From Alteromonas abrolhosensis (lineage in GTDB: Bacteria; Pseudomonadota; Gammaproteobacteria; Enterobacterales; Alteromonadaceae), in NCBI RefSeq assembly GCF_001953635.1, contig NZ_MEJH01000003.1:732403-796402 (forward strand): a stretch of DNA of 64,000 nt, written 5' to 3'. How positions within the stretch are numbered: position 1 is the stretch's first letter; every line of letters starts with the position of its first letter. Below, piece by piece: positions 16,941 through 25,858 of this stretch. Below the pieces are notes generated by a model. The model was not told the DNA's origin, searched no databases, and worked only from the letters and a program-made list of their open reading frames with translations. The translations under genes were made by a program, and so were the position numbers.

Positions 16941-17882
16941 ATGGCACATAAGATCATATTAGATACGGATCCGGGGATTGATGATGCAATGGCGATCTTT
17001 TTCGCTTTCCAATCTCCAGATATTGAGGTACTCGGCTTAACTACCGTTTACGGTAACGTTCCAGTAACAATGGCTGCGCAAAACGCACTGACACTTTGTG
17101 AAATTGCAGGTAAAGATATCCCTGTAACCAAAGGTGTAGGTATGCCATGGGTTGGCCCTGAGTCAACGTACGCACACTTCGTACACGGTGAGCATGGCTT
17201 TGGCCATATTAAGCCTGAAGCGCCTAAAACCGAGCTTGACCCACGCAGCTCTGCGCAGTTTATCGTTGATATGGCGCGTAAATATCCTGGTGAAATCACC
17301 ATTGTTGCTATTGGCCCATTGGGTAACCTGGCACTTGCACTTCGTCTTGAGCCAGAACTGCCTAAGTTGGTGAAAGGCGTTAGCATTATGGGTGGTGCGG
17401 CGTTTGTACCAGGTAACGTTACGCCGGTAGCTGAAGCAAACATTTGGAATGATGCGCACGCGGCGGAAATCGTGTTTGCGGCAGACTGGGAACTGACCAT
17501 GTTTGGTTTGGACGTAACAAACTTCACGCCGTTCTCGCCAGCCTTTGTTGAAATGCTTGAAGAGAAAAACAATACCCTTGGTGGTTTTGTGAAAGAAAGC
17601 GCCCAGTTCTACATGGATTTCTACTCGCAAAACCGTGAAGATCGCGTGTGTTTCTTCCACGATGCATTCCCGATTGCCCACCTTCGCCACCCTGAGCTAT
17701 TTGAACTGACTGAAGGTCACGTTCGCGTTGGAACAGGGACACTAGATAGAGGGCAAACTGTAGTTGCGCCTAAAGGTACAACACCGAGTCCACTATGGAA
17801 TGAAGCAAATACCATAAAGGTAGCGACTAAAGTTGACCACAAAAAGCTGGAACAACTATTCATAGACACCTACGCTCTATGA
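16941..17882 (+). CDS. Nucleoside hydrolase (inosine-uridine preferring type)
   Basis: A 313-residue hydrolase that splits ribonucleosides into base and ribose. The calcium-binding N-terminal DTDPGIDD motif lies at residues 8-15. The ATG at 16941 is used; an in-frame TTG directly before it is less likely. Other family landmarks are the MGGAAFVPGNVTPVAEANIWNDAHAA stretch near residue 150 and the conserved His near residue 235 (FFHDAFPIAH). Length matches RihA/B/C. Whether it prefers purine or pyrimidine nucleosides cannot be told. It probably forms an operon with rbsK and ends at a strong terminator. Confidence 0.9.
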   Translation: MAHKIILDTDPGIDDAMAIFFAFQSPDIEVLGLTTVYGNVPVTMAAQNALTLCEIAGKDIPVTKGVGMPWVGPESTYAHFVHGEHGFGHIKPEAPKTELDPRSSAQFIVDMARKYPGEITIVAIGPLGNLALALRLEPELPKLVKGVSIMGGAAFVPGNVTPVAEANIWNDAHAAEIVFAADWELTMFGLDVTNFTPFSPAFVEMLEEKNNTLGGFVKESAQFYMDFYSQNREDRVCFFHDAFPIAHLRHPELFELTEGHVRVGTGTLDRGQTVVAPKGTTPSPLWNEANTIKVATKVDHKKLEQLFIDTYAL

Positions 17883-17888
17883 TATGTT

Positions 17889-17918
17889 TAAGGGATTGTT
17901 AATAAACAATCCCTTTTT
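17889..17918 (+). terminator. Terminator after nucleoside hydrolase
   Basis: An eleven-base-pair stem (AAGGGATTGTT paired with AACAATCCCTT around an AATA loop) is followed by a run of T. It separates the ribose salvage genes from the histidine kinase gene. Confidence 0.9.
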
Positions 17919-17948
17919 TATTTACAGCTAGGTTTAAACTCAACGGTT

Positions 17949-19577
17949 ATGAAAGCGGCGCCCCTCCCTCAAAATGAAGATGAACGTCTTGCCGAACTAC
18001 TCAGCTACGACGTACTCGATACTGAAGCTGAACAACTCTTTGATGACCTTACAGCCCTGGCCTCTCAAATTTGTGAAACCCCTATTGCGCTTATCAGCCT
18101 CATTGATCCAAACCGCCAATGGTTTAAATCACGGGTAGGTTTAGACGCAGAAGAAACATCACGAGACATCGCGTTTTGCTCACACGCTATTTTGCAAAGC
18201 GATGTGTTTGAAATACCTAACGCTACGTTAGACCCCCGGTTTCACGATAACCCGCTGGTGACTGGCGCGCCTGATATTCGGTTTTATGCCGGCGCACCAC
18301 TGATTACCCCGTCTGGTCATGCAATTGGCACGCTGTGCGCCATTGATAGCAAACCACGCAAGCTAACCGAAACACAAAAAGCCTCGCTCCAAACCTTAAG
18401 TAAATCGGTAGTAGCACATTTAGAGTTAAAGCGGAAAAACCGAGAGCTTGAGCGCACCAGTCAATTCAAGTCTGACTTTCTTTCTTACGTAAGCCACGAA
18501 ATTAGAACGCCGCTTAATGCCATAAATACGTTTAGTCAGTTGCTTGAAGGCGAAGCCCAAAAGTTAAATTTGCCCTCGTCATTTACCACCCCGCTTTCTC
18601 ATGTAAGCCAAAGCGGTGAAAGGCTTTTAGAAATAGTAAATTCTGTTTTAGATATAAAGCAGATAGAAGCGGGGAAAATGCGTGTGATGCCACGTGCGGT
18701 GAATACCAAAGACTTTTTCACCCACTTATTTTCGCTTACTAAGATCCGCGCTGAAGACAGCGGTATCGTATTTAGCACCAGTATTGATGGCGCTGTGCCC
18801 GACTCGTTGTTTTTCGATGACACCAAATTTGGTCAAATTGCGCTTAATTTGCTGTCGAATGCGATTAAGTTCACTAGTCACGGCAAGTCAGTAAAAGCGC
18901 AGGTAAAATACAAAAGTGGCAAAGTAATATTTAATGTCATTGATCAAGGCATTGGTATGAGCGATGACGATCAAAAGCGGCTTTTTACACCTTTCGAGCG
19001 AATGGAAAATGCCCGTCAGATAAGTGGAACCGGCTTAGGCTTGAATATATCAAAGCGCCTTGTCGAGCTCATGGACGGGTCTATTAAAGTTAGTAGCAAG
19101 TTGAATCACGGTACCCGAATAAGTGTGACCTTACCTGCCGACGCCCTAAGCGCAAACCAGTTCGTTGAGGCACAACCGCGTAGCTTTGTTGCCCAAGTAA
19201 ACATAGATAACTCAGTAAATGTATTGGTAGTTGAAGACCACCATATAAACCAAGTGGTTATTCAAACCTTGTTCGAAAAACTGGGCGTGTCGCTTTCTGT
19301 GGTAAGCACTGGCGAGGAAGGCGTTGAATACGCCAAGTCTAATCCCGTCGACTTAGTACTTATGGATCTTAATTTGCCAGGTATTCAAGGCGATGAAGCA
19401 ACAGTAAAAATAAAGGGGTTTAAGCCAAACTTGCCTATTGTTGCATTGACGGCCGATGTCATTACCCAGCCTGAATATTTGCGAGAACAAGGTCTTGATG
19501 ACGTACTCACTAAACCGATAGATAGTAGTGAATTGGTGCGTGTGCTTAATCACTACTTAGGGCAAAAAGACCGCTGA
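17949..19577 (+). CDS. GAF domain hybrid sensor histidine kinase / response regulator
   Basis: A 542-residue cytoplasmic signalling protein with no membrane segment. Domains in order: GAF sensor (about 25-160), HisKA with phospho-acceptor His183 in VSHEIRTPLN, HATPase with N box near Asn304 and G boxes DQGIGM (332-337) and GTGLGLNISK (360-369), then a receiver domain (about 423-540) with Asp473 as predicted phosphorylation site and Lys522. The GAF domain is of the type found in many two-component and cyclic-di-GMP proteins whose ligand is unknown. No output regulator is adjacent, so the partner, probably an Hpt protein, must be elsewhere. It is flanked by terminators or gaps and appears monocistronic. 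Confidence 0.92.
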   Translation: MKAAPLPQNEDERLAELLSYDVLDTEAEQLFDDLTALASQICETPIALISLIDPNRQWFKSRVGLDAEETSRDIAFCSHAILQSDVFEIPNATLDPRFHDNPLVTGAPDIRFYAGAPLITPSGHAIGTLCAIDSKPRKLTETQKASLQTLSKSVVAHLELKRKNRELERTSQFKSDFLSYVSHEIRTPLNAINTFSQLLEGEAQKLNLPSSFTTPLSHVSQSGERLLEIVNSVLDIKQIEAGKMRVMPRAVNTKDFFTHLFSLTKIRAEDSGIVFSTSIDGAVPDSLFFDDTKFGQIALNLLSNAIKFTSHGKSVKAQVKYKSGKVIFNVIDQGIGMSDDDQKRLFTPFERMENARQISGTGLGLNISKRLVELMDGSIKVSSKLNHGTRISVTLPADALSANQFVEAQPRSFVAQVNIDNSVNVLVVEDHHINQVVIQTLFEKLGVSLSVVSTGEEGVEYAKSNPVDLVLMDLNLPGIQGDEATVKIKGFKPNLPIVALTADVITQPEYLREQGLDDVLTKPIDSSELVRVLNHYLGQKDR

Positions 19578-19690
19578 GCGCTTTTGGCAACCATAGCGAC
19601 GGAGCAGTTTTGGGCAGGTCTATAAAGCCTTAGCTTCCAAGCGTGATAGTATAGGTCATTATGTTTTTAGGCTAGGAGCACACTTTCGCT

Positions 19691-20473
19691 ATGTCATCTC
19701 CATACTCCAATCGCGATGCGACCACTCCAATAGCATCTAGCAAAACTACGATGACAGAGATAACTTCAGCATCGGCGGTATCTCAAAAAGCTTTTTCGAG
19801 CTCGTTGCCAAGGGCTTCTCAAATCAGCAGGGTGGCAAGCGTATCACAGCACACAATGCAGGCCCGCTCGCTTCTTCGAAAGCAGCTTCGTGAAGCACGT
19901 CGTGCGTTAACCCAAGAACAACATGAAGAAGCGGCTAAGCGCATTGCTGTTCAACTAAGTGCTCTGCCCTTTTTCGATAATAGCGCTACCATTGCGGGAT
20001 ATTTAGTTAACGATGGCGAAGTGAATTTAAAATACGCCATTGAAACTGTTTGGCAGTCTTCACAAAACAAAAAGTTCGCTTTACCTGTATTACACCCGGT
20101 GTGCAAAGGCCACCTGCTGTTTTTAACCTACGATACGCATTCTCCTTTGGTTAAAAACAAGTACAACATTGAAGAGCCTGTTTTGTCGTGTGAAAACGTT
20201 GTTCCCGTTACGCATTGTGATGTAATTCTTATGCCGCTTGTAGGGTTTGACGTAAACGGAAACCGCTTGGGCATGGGCGGAGGTTATTACGACCGCACGC
20301 TCAGTTTTACAAAACGAGCTTTTGACCACTATTCGTCTTTAACTAAACAAGCGCCTAAGTTGGTGGGCATTGCGCACGACATTCAAGAAGTCGATTCGCT
20401 TCCTGTCGCGCCATGGGATGTGCCCCTTGATGCCATCGTGACGCCATCTCGCATACTGCAGTTTACGAAATAG
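19691..20473 (+). CDS. fau: 5-formyltetrahydrofolate cyclo-ligase with N-terminal extension
   Basis: Converts 5-formyltetrahydrofolate to 5,10-methenyltetrahydrofolate with ATP. The conserved core begins at RSLLRKQLREARRAL near residue 58. The family signature GFDVNGNRLGMGGGYYDRTL lies near residues 184-203. The protein is 260 residues, against about 180-200 usually; the extra 55 N-terminal residues are Ser/Thr/Ala-rich with no clear function. An internal ATG at 19856 would give a standard-length protein but has no ribosome binding site, while GGAG lies 13 bases before the ATG at 19691. The true start is uncertain. Gene order with 6S RNA upstream and rpiA-serA downstream matches other gammaproteobacteria. 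Confidence 0.88.
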   Translation: MSSPYSNRDATTPIASSKTTMTEITSASAVSQKAFSSSLPRASQISRVASVSQHTMQARSLLRKQLREARRALTQEQHEEAAKRIAVQLSALPFFDNSATIAGYLVNDGEVNLKYAIETVWQSSQNKKFALPVLHPVCKGHLLFLTYDTHSPLVKNKYNIEEPVLSCENVVPVTHCDVILMPLVGFDVNGNRLGMGGGYYDRTLSFTKRAFDHYSSLTKQAPKLVGIAHDIQEVDSLPVAPWDVPLDAIVTPSRILQFTK

Positions 20474-20566
20474 TAATAATCAGTATAACAAATTGAACAT
20501 ATGAACTTGTGGGTTCACGTGCGCTTATAAGTTACACTTCAAAACAAAATAAGTCGGAGAGTGACC

Positions 20567-21223
20567 ATGGATCAGAACGCAAAAAAACAGGCCGTAGCTA
20601 AAGCAGCCATCGAATATGTTGAAGCAGACAGCATTGTCGGTGTAGGTACAGGCTCTACCGTAAACTTCTTCATTGAAGAACTCGGTAAAATTAAGCACAA
20701 AATTGAAGGTGCGGTTTCTAGCTCAGAAGCTTCCACCGAGCGCTTAAAAGCCCTTGGCATTGAAGTATTCGAGTTAAATGAGGTAAGCAATCTATCGGTT
20801 TATATCGATGGGGCTGATGAAGTAACCGAACACAAGCATATGATCAAAGGCGGAGGTGCAGCACTCACCCGTGAGAAAATTGTGGCCGGTGCCGCGACCA
20901 CGTTTGTGTGTATTGTAGATGAGAGCAAACGGGTACCTGTATTAGGCTCGTTCCCACTTCCAGTAGAAGTTATTCCCATGGCTCGCTCTTTTGTAGCTCG
21001 CGAGCTAGTAAAACTTGGTGGCGACCCAGAGTACCGACAAGGTGTTGTGACAGATAACGGCAACGTTATTTTAGATGTTCATAACCTTGAGATACTCAAC
21101 CCTCGTGAACTTGAGCAAAAAATCAATAATATTCCAGGTGTGGTGACTAACGGTATTTTCGCTCTGCGAGGGGCTGATATTGTGCTGAGTGCCACAAACA
21201 ATGGGGTTGAAACCTTTAAGTGA
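20567..21223 (+). CDS. rpiA: Ribose-5-phosphate isomerase A
   Basis: A 218-residue enzyme (E. coli RpiA 219) interconverting ribose 5-phosphate and ribulose 5-phosphate. Signatures present: [15 protein letters not shown] near residues 26-40, the DGADEV segment near 81-86 and [12 protein letters not shown] near 93-104. The ATG at 20567 was chosen because CGGAGA lies six bases upstream; the in-frame GTG two codons earlier is embedded in that site. With ribokinase and nucleoside hydrolase upstream it completes a path from nucleosides to the pentose phosphate pathway, though fau and the kinase gene lie between. Confidence 0.96.
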   Translation: MDQNAKKQAVAKAAIEYVEADSIVGVGTGSTVNFFIEELGKIKHKIEGAVSSSEASTERLKALGIEVFELNEVSNLSVYIDGADEVTEHKHMIKGGGAALTREKIVAGAATTFVCIVDESKRVPVLGSFPLPVEVIPMARSFVARELVKLGGDPEYRQGVVTDNGNVILDVHNLEILNPRELEQKINNIPGVVTNGIFALRGADIVLSATNNGVETFK

Positions 21224-21420
21224 TTATTGAGCGCAAACCACAGCGCAGTAGTATTTTTATCGGTTTTTAGACAGCGCGCTTGTGTAAGCTTCATTAGTTG
21301 AAAGCATTTGCCCTAGCGCGTGCATGATAGAAATCGCGTCTGTTTTTCGTGATATTCCGAAACGGTGAAAAGCTATACAAAATACTACTTTCAACTTAAA
21401 GCATTTTCTGTTAATTTCCG

Positions 21421-21464
21421 TTTAGACGTCTAGATGTCCTTTCTTATAAGAGCGCTAGACATCT
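21421..21464 (+). promoter_or_regulatory. Probable serA promoter overlapped by MetJ-like boxes
   Basis: Two adjacent 8-base boxes, AGACGTCT (21424-21431) and AGATGTCC (21432-21439), match the met box consensus AGACGTCT fully and at six of eight positions. Such tandem spacing is how MetJ dimers bind. A third box, AGACATCT (21457-21464, seven of eight), follows. The boxes fall in the spacer of a plausible promoter: -35 TTTAGA (21421-21426), 17-base spacer, -10 TTATAA (21444-21449). Repression of serA transcription by MetJ with S-adenosylmethionine is therefore predicted. No metJ gene lies in the window. Confidence 0.65.
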
Positions 21465-21488
21465 GAATATTACGTTAGTTGAGGCGCG

Positions 21489-21630
21489 GTTACTCAGTAA
21501 CAAAAGCAATCAACGTGATTATAAAAAGCTTGGTAGCAGTTATGCTAAGCCAAGGCTTTCAGGGCAATGCTGCGATGTAATTGCAGCGCTGGGGGTAGCG
21601 TCTTGGCGTGTTTATTACCCATAGGTTCGT
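21489..21630 (+). promoter_or_regulatory. Folded 5' leader of serA
   Basis: If transcription starts near 21456, serA has a leader of about 235 bases with several hairpins. They are GTTAC-TCA-GTAAC (21489-21501), a long imperfect stem at 21526-21558 (AAGC/GCTT, TTGG/CCAA and TAGCA/TGCTA in one arm pair, loop GTTA), and GCTGC...GCAGC (21569-21587). A GGGTA...TACCC pairing across 21592-21620 is also possible. No T-run follows, so this is not a simple terminator. It may be a translational control element; no known riboswitch class was recognised. Confidence 0.4.
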
Positions 21631-21690
21631 GTGAGTCTTAGCCTGGCAACGCCAGCAAACCAAATTACATCAGTGAGAGATAGCGAGTTC

Positions 21691-22920
21691 ATGAGCAAAG
21701 TTTCATTAGAGAAGGATAAGATCCGAATTTTGTTGTTGGAAGGTGTTCACCAAAGTGCTTTGGAAACACTAAAGAGCAATGGGTATAGCAATATTGAATT
21801 TCTTAAAACTTCTCTTCCTGAAGACGAGTTAATTGAGAAGATTAAAGACGCCCACTTTGTTGGTATTCGCTCGCGCACACAAATTACAGAGAAAGTGGTT
21901 GAAGCAGCGCAAAAGCTCGTGGCCATTGGTTGTTTCTGTATTGGTACCAACCAAGTAGATCTTGAAGCCACACAACGTCGCGGCATTCCCGTGTTTAATG
22001 CACCATTTTCAAATACTCGTTCGGTTGCGGAACTTGTACTTGGCCAAATTATTCTTCTTCTTCGCCAAGTACCAAGCAAGAACGCCAAGGCTCATCGTGG
22101 CGAATGGGAAAAGACCGCGGTAGGTTCTTACGAAGCACGTGGAAAAACGCTTGGTATCATCGGTTACGGCCACATTGGAACACAGCTTAGTATTCTTGCT
22201 GAGCACTTGGGTATGCGTGTTCAATTTTTTGATATTGAAGACAAGCTTGTACTAGGTAACTCAGCGCAAGTAAAGTCGCTAGAAAAGCTACTTAATACAT
22301 CTGATGTAGTTTCACTTCACGTTCCTGAAACCCCACAAACTCAAGATATGATTGGTGAAAAAGAACTGTCTCAAATGAAAAAAGGCAGCATTCTTATCAA
22401 TGCATCTCGTGGTACTGTGGTTGACATTGATGCTCTTGCTAAGGCATTGGAAAGCGGCCATCTTAACGGCGCTGCCATTGATGTATTCCCAGTTGAGCCT
22501 AAGTCGAATACTGAAGAATTTGAGTCTCCGCTTCGCGCATTTGACAATGTAATTCTTACCCCGCACGTAGGTGGTAGCACGCAAGAAGCACAAGAAAACA
22601 TTGGAATTGAAGTGGCAGGCAAATTGGCAAAGTACAGCGATAATGGCTCTACACTCTCAGCGGTTAACTTCCCTGAAGTATCACTGCCAGAGCACACTGG
22701 CCGTTCGCGCTTACTTCATGTACACAAAAACCAGCCTGGTATTCTTACGCAAATTAACCAAGCGTTTGCAGAAAAAGGCATCAACATTGAAGCTCAGTAC
22801 CTACAAACTAACGCTGAAATTGGTTATGTGGTGGTAGATGTTAAAGAAGACCGCGGTTATGAAGCGCTAGCAGAACTTCAGCAAATTGATGGTACGATTA
22901 AAACGCGTATTCTTCACTAA
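21691..22920 (+). CDS. serA: D-3-phosphoglycerate dehydrogenase
   Basis: The first enzyme of serine synthesis, oxidising 3-phosphoglycerate with NAD. The ATG at 21691 gives 409 residues, matching E. coli SerA (410); an in-frame GTG at 21631 would add 20 residues inside the leader. The NAD-binding GxGxxG motif is GYGHIG near residue 158. The catalytic Arg lies in NASRGTVVD and the catalytic His in PHVGGST. A C-terminal ACT domain (about 335-409) is the serine feedback site, with HKNQPGILTQIN as its first loop. It is followed by a strong terminator and preceded by apparent MetJ boxes and a structured leader. Confidence 0.96.
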   Translation: MSKVSLEKDKIRILLLEGVHQSALETLKSNGYSNIEFLKTSLPEDELIEKIKDAHFVGIRSRTQITEKVVEAAQKLVAIGCFCIGTNQVDLEATQRRGIPVFNAPFSNTRSVAELVLGQIILLLRQVPSKNAKAHRGEWEKTAVGSYEARGKTLGIIGYGHIGTQLSILAEHLGMRVQFFDIEDKLVLGNSAQVKSLEKLLNTSDVVSLHVPETPQTQDMIGEKELSQMKKGSILINASRGTVVDIDALAKALESGHLNGAAIDVFPVEPKSNTEEFESPLRAFDNVILTPHVGGSTQEAQENIGIEVAGKLAKYSDNGSTLSAVNFPEVSLPEHTGRSRLLHVHKNQPGILTQINQAFAEKGINIEAQYLQTNAEIGYVVVDVKEDRGYEALAELQQIDGTIKTRILH

Positions 22921-22942
22921 GATTAGTGCGTTAGGCCAAAAC

Positions 22943-22977
22943 AAAAAAACGCTGCACAATGTGCAGCGTTTTTTTTA
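22943..22977 (+). terminator. Terminator after serA
   Basis: A ten-base-pair stem, ACGCTGCACA paired with TGTGCAGCGT, has A-runs before it and eight T after it, so it can work in both directions. Confidence 0.93.
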
Positions 22978-23078
22978 TACGTGAACTCAGCTCACCGTTT
23001 TTACTCTAAAGTTTAATTTACAGTAAAACAGTGAAGCGCTTCCCCCAACCTTCTGCTGGGCAAGCGCTCTTTCAGGGC

Positions 23079-23837
23079 TTAGAAGAAGTTATAAACTAAG
23101 CTTACCGCAGTTTCTGTGTCTAACTTCTCAACGTCTTCATCAACATTGGTGTTGTGGTCAAGTTTGAAAGAAAGACGCATAGAAAGGTTACCGCTAATCG
23201 TAGCAGTTAGGGCTGATTCAGCACGTGATTTCGTGTTATCAGAACCCACTTCCGTACTCACGGTTTGGGTAAATTTAGCAGTATCAGAAATTTTCCAAGA
23301 GTAAGCTGAAGATGCACGAACAATTACGCTATCTAGGTTTTCGCCGTCTTGGGTTTCAATGAACGAGTAACCAGGACCAATTGAGTATTCAAGAGTATGG
23401 CGCTTGTTTTCAAGCACTTTCTGGTTCCAACCAGCAGCAATAGTAGATTGGTAATTAAAGTTGCTAAAACGGTCGTCTTCATAAGAAGCGAAGCCGAATA
23501 AACGGTTATCAGGATTTTCTAGCTTGTAGTTACCTTGCGCTGAGCCAAAGAACTTCTGGGCTGAAGTAAACTCAAAGTCTTCTTGTTGACCTGCCTCATT
23601 CTCTTGTTGAACCGTTTCCTCTTTGTATAGTCCTTTTAGAACGTAATCGTTGCTCCATTTCTCTAGTTCCTGGTGAGCCTGAATACCCACACTGATGGAA
23701 GTCGTTTCAGTGTTACCTGACGTTGAGATAAATCCAAGTTCACCTTCCATTGTAAAAGGTTTAACTTCGTCATCTTGAGCAAAAACGGCAGGTGAAAGAG
23801 TAATTGCAACTAAAGATACAAGCACTTGCTTTTTCAT
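23079..23837 (-). CDS. DUF481 outer-membrane protein
   Basis: A 252-residue protein with a signal peptide (MKKQVLVSLVAITLSPAVFA), a DUF481 domain and a C-terminal aromatic residue (ending YNFF), as expected for an outer-membrane beta-barrel. Alternating hydrophobic strands run through the whole mature part. E. coli YdiY is the best known relative; family members have been described as salt- or acid-induced, but their role is not established. It is a close paralogue of the next gene (24054-24857): blocks such as GELGI, GNT, GWNQ/GWSQ, SIGPGYSFIE and TKSR correspond in order. AGGA eight bases upstream supports the start. Confidence 0.88.
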   Translation of the reverse strand: MKKQVLVSLVAITLSPAVFAQDDEVKPFTMEGELGFISTSGNTETTSISVGIQAHQELEKWSNDYVLKGLYKEETVQQENEAGQQEDFEFTSAQKFFGSAQGNYKLENPDNRLFGFASYEDDRFSNFNYQSTIAAGWNQKVLENKRHTLEYSIGPGYSFIETQDGENLDSVIVRASSAYSWKISDTAKFTQTVSTEVGSDNTKSRAESALTATISGNLSMRLSFKLDHNTNVDEDVEKLDTETAVSLVYNFF

Positions 23838-24053
23838 TGAACAATCCTATTGATTATCGGTCCATTTGCTGTACTCGATACCCTTTGAACAGCAGGGCGG
23901 TACAACACGATTTTTTAAAAAAGAGATCTGCTAGATAGTGCCGCTGGATTGCGAACACTAAGAACAATGCTGCGCAGTGTACATTTTCAAACCTCTCAGT
24001 CAATGCGAACGCGGTAAAAACACAAGGATTACCCGTTAAATTACACTAATTAA

Positions 24054-24857
24054 CTAAAAAAATTGATAGACCAGCGCGACGGAGGTTTCTGTACTTAATG
24101 CAGCGACATCTTCTGCGGTGTCGGTTTCATGATTGAGTATGAAAGACAATTTCATGGCCAACGATCCAAAAACGTTGGCTGAAAGCGAAGTTTCAGAACG
24201 TGATTTCGTATTTTCCTCACCCGCTTCCGTGCTAACAAACTGCCTGAGCTTAGCCCCTGAGCTCCAGCGGTATTTGTACTCGGCAGATGCACGCACAATG
24301 ATACCGTCATTCACTACACTTTCGTTGTCTTCTTCGGCCTCGATAAAACTGTAGCCAGGTCCAATGCTGTAACGAAATTCACTGTCTTCATTTCGCCAAA
24401 GGCGCTGAGACCAGCCGGCTGCGAGCGAGGCGCGGTGATCATACCCGGTAAATTGATCATCTTCATAATCGCCGTACATAAAAAGGCGACGACCGGGAGT
24501 AAGAAGCTTATAGTCAAATTGCGCACTGGTAAAAAAGCGCTGAGCACTGACATCACGCTCTGTAGTAGGAGTACCGCTCTCTTTGTAGAGCAATTCTGCA
24601 AAGTAGACACTGCTCCAATTTTCCGTCTCATGATCAGAGTTGACCGCAGCTTTGACGCTAGCTGCTGACGTATTGCCTGTGTTGACCAGAATACCGAGTT
24701 CCCCATCAAGGGTAAAACGTGGAATTTCGTCATCGGTGTCGGGTGTGAAGTCAGCATGATAAAGGGTCTGAATAAGGTCCCTTGCACTTGCGGGCGCACA
24801 CACGCAACAGCAAACAATGCCAACAACAAAGCTTGGCCGGAAGATTTTTTTGAACAT
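24054..24857 (-). CDS. DUF481 outer-membrane protein, second copy
   Basis: A 267-residue paralogue of the protein encoded at 23079-23837, with signal peptide (residues 1-25, ending ASA), the same strand-rich DUF481 body and a terminal YQFF. The two copies are separated by 216 bases and lie in the same direction, which suggests an old tandem duplication. Sequence identity appears moderate, highest around the SIGPGYSFIEAE segment. The loops differ (for example the GTPTTERD region against QQENEAGQQED), so the two barrels may have diverged in role. Function unknown. Confidence 0.87.
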   Translation of the reverse strand: MFKKIFRPSFVVGIVCCCVCAPASARDLIQTLYHADFTPDTDDEIPRFTLDGELGILVNTGNTSAASVKAAVNSDHETENWSSVYFAELLYKESGTPTTERDVSAQRFFTSAQFDYKLLTPGRRLFMYGDYEDDQFTGYDHRASLAAGWSQRLWRNEDSEFRYSIGPGYSFIEAEEDNESVVNDGIIVRASAEYKYRWSSGAKLRQFVSTEAGEENTKSRSETSLSANVFGSLAMKLSFILNHETDTAEDVAALSTETSVALVYQFF

Positions 24858-24990
24858 AATCTGATTTACGTTTAGCGTTATGGTTTTTAGATTACGTCTT
24901 AGTACGACGCTTGTTATACCAATCCTCTGGATGAGCTTTACTACATCTTGCTAATTATCAGTAAAGTGACGGAAATGTTGCACCGAAAGC

Positions 24991-25815
24991 TCAGTGAATA
25001 AGCGACACAATTTTTGCCGTTTCTTGTTCGGCGTACTCAATTGAATTGCTTATCACTTCCATGTCGAGACTTACTGTATTGGCTATCTCAGGGGTAAAAA
25101 GTTCAATGTCCGCATAACATTCTTTATCCAACTGACTGACGGTTATGCGACTAGCCAGAGATAACACACAAATATCTATGTCAGACTTGTGCTTAGCGTC
25201 ATCATTCATGAACATTACCGGATAGTACAACCCAATAGGTAAGTGCCAATTTTCGAGTATGATACCGCTGCAATGCGCAAACGTAAAACCGAATTGCCCC
25301 AACTGGTTGATATGTGGCAATTCCTTTTTATCTAAGGCCAAATAAGCTTGGTAGCGCTTAGGTTCACGTTTTGCCACCACTAATTCACTTAAGTTTTGCA
25401 GTATGCCCATTACAAAGAAGCGTTCTGCTCCACGAACATTGAGTCGCATCGCAAGGCTTTTTGCGACCATGCCGCAATACACAGACGCATACCAATGCCT
25501 ATCTAAACTTATCAATTTAGTATCGAAGCGTTTAAATGCCGTACTGGCCGTTTCGGCAATAACCAAATTGTACAAAGCTTCTCCGCCGATCACACTGATG
25601 GCTTTGGAAACTGATTCTACTTGCGACGGGAAACGGAATAGCGAACTATTGGCAAGCCTTAGAACCTTCGCGGTAAGGGAAGGATCTGCACTTATAAGTT
25701 CACCAATGTCTTCTGCACTGGAACGGGGATCGTCTAACGTTGAACGTAAGCGCACACAAATATCGGGTAACGTGAATGATTTCGCGGCATACGAAACATA
25801 CTTATCTAACGACAT
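24991..25815 (-). CDS. HDOD domain protein
   Basis: A 274-residue protein dominated by an HDOD domain (about residues 12-210), a catalytically inactive relative of HD phosphohydrolases found in signalling and stress proteins. Landmarks are the SADPSLTAKVLRLANSSLF segment near residues 43-61 and the GGEALYNLVIA segment near 92-102. There is no other recognisable domain, so it would act through protein contacts. In other bacteria HDOD proteins influence motility, chemotaxis or cyclic-di-GMP signalling. No partner gene is adjacent; the nearest on the same strand is a DUF1289 gene upstream. Confidence 0.87.
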   Translation of the reverse strand: MSLDKYVSYAAKSFTLPDICVRLRSTLDDPRSSAEDIGELISADPSLTAKVLRLANSSLFRFPSQVESVSKAISVIGGEALYNLVIAETASTAFKRFDTKLISLDRHWYASVYCGMVAKSLAMRLNVRGAERFFVMGILQNLSELVVAKREPKRYQAYLALDKKELPHINQLGQFGFTFAHCSGIILENWHLPIGLYYPVMFMNDDAKHKSDIDICVLSLASRITVSQLDKECYADIELFTPEIANTVSLDMEVISNSIEYAEQETAKIVSLIH

Positions 25816-25858
25816 CTAAAAACTCTCAGTCTATTCTTTTTATCAAACTTAAGGCCGC

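Noticed and set aside
17048..17690. Two overlapping minus-strand frames of about 175 codons inside the nucleoside hydrolase gene
   Set aside because: They are antisense to a fully conserved enzyme and encode nothing recognisable.
23031..23071. AGCGCTT...AAGCGCT repeat before the first DUF481 stop
   Set aside because: The loop is long and no T-run follows on the minus strand, so terminator status is not supported.
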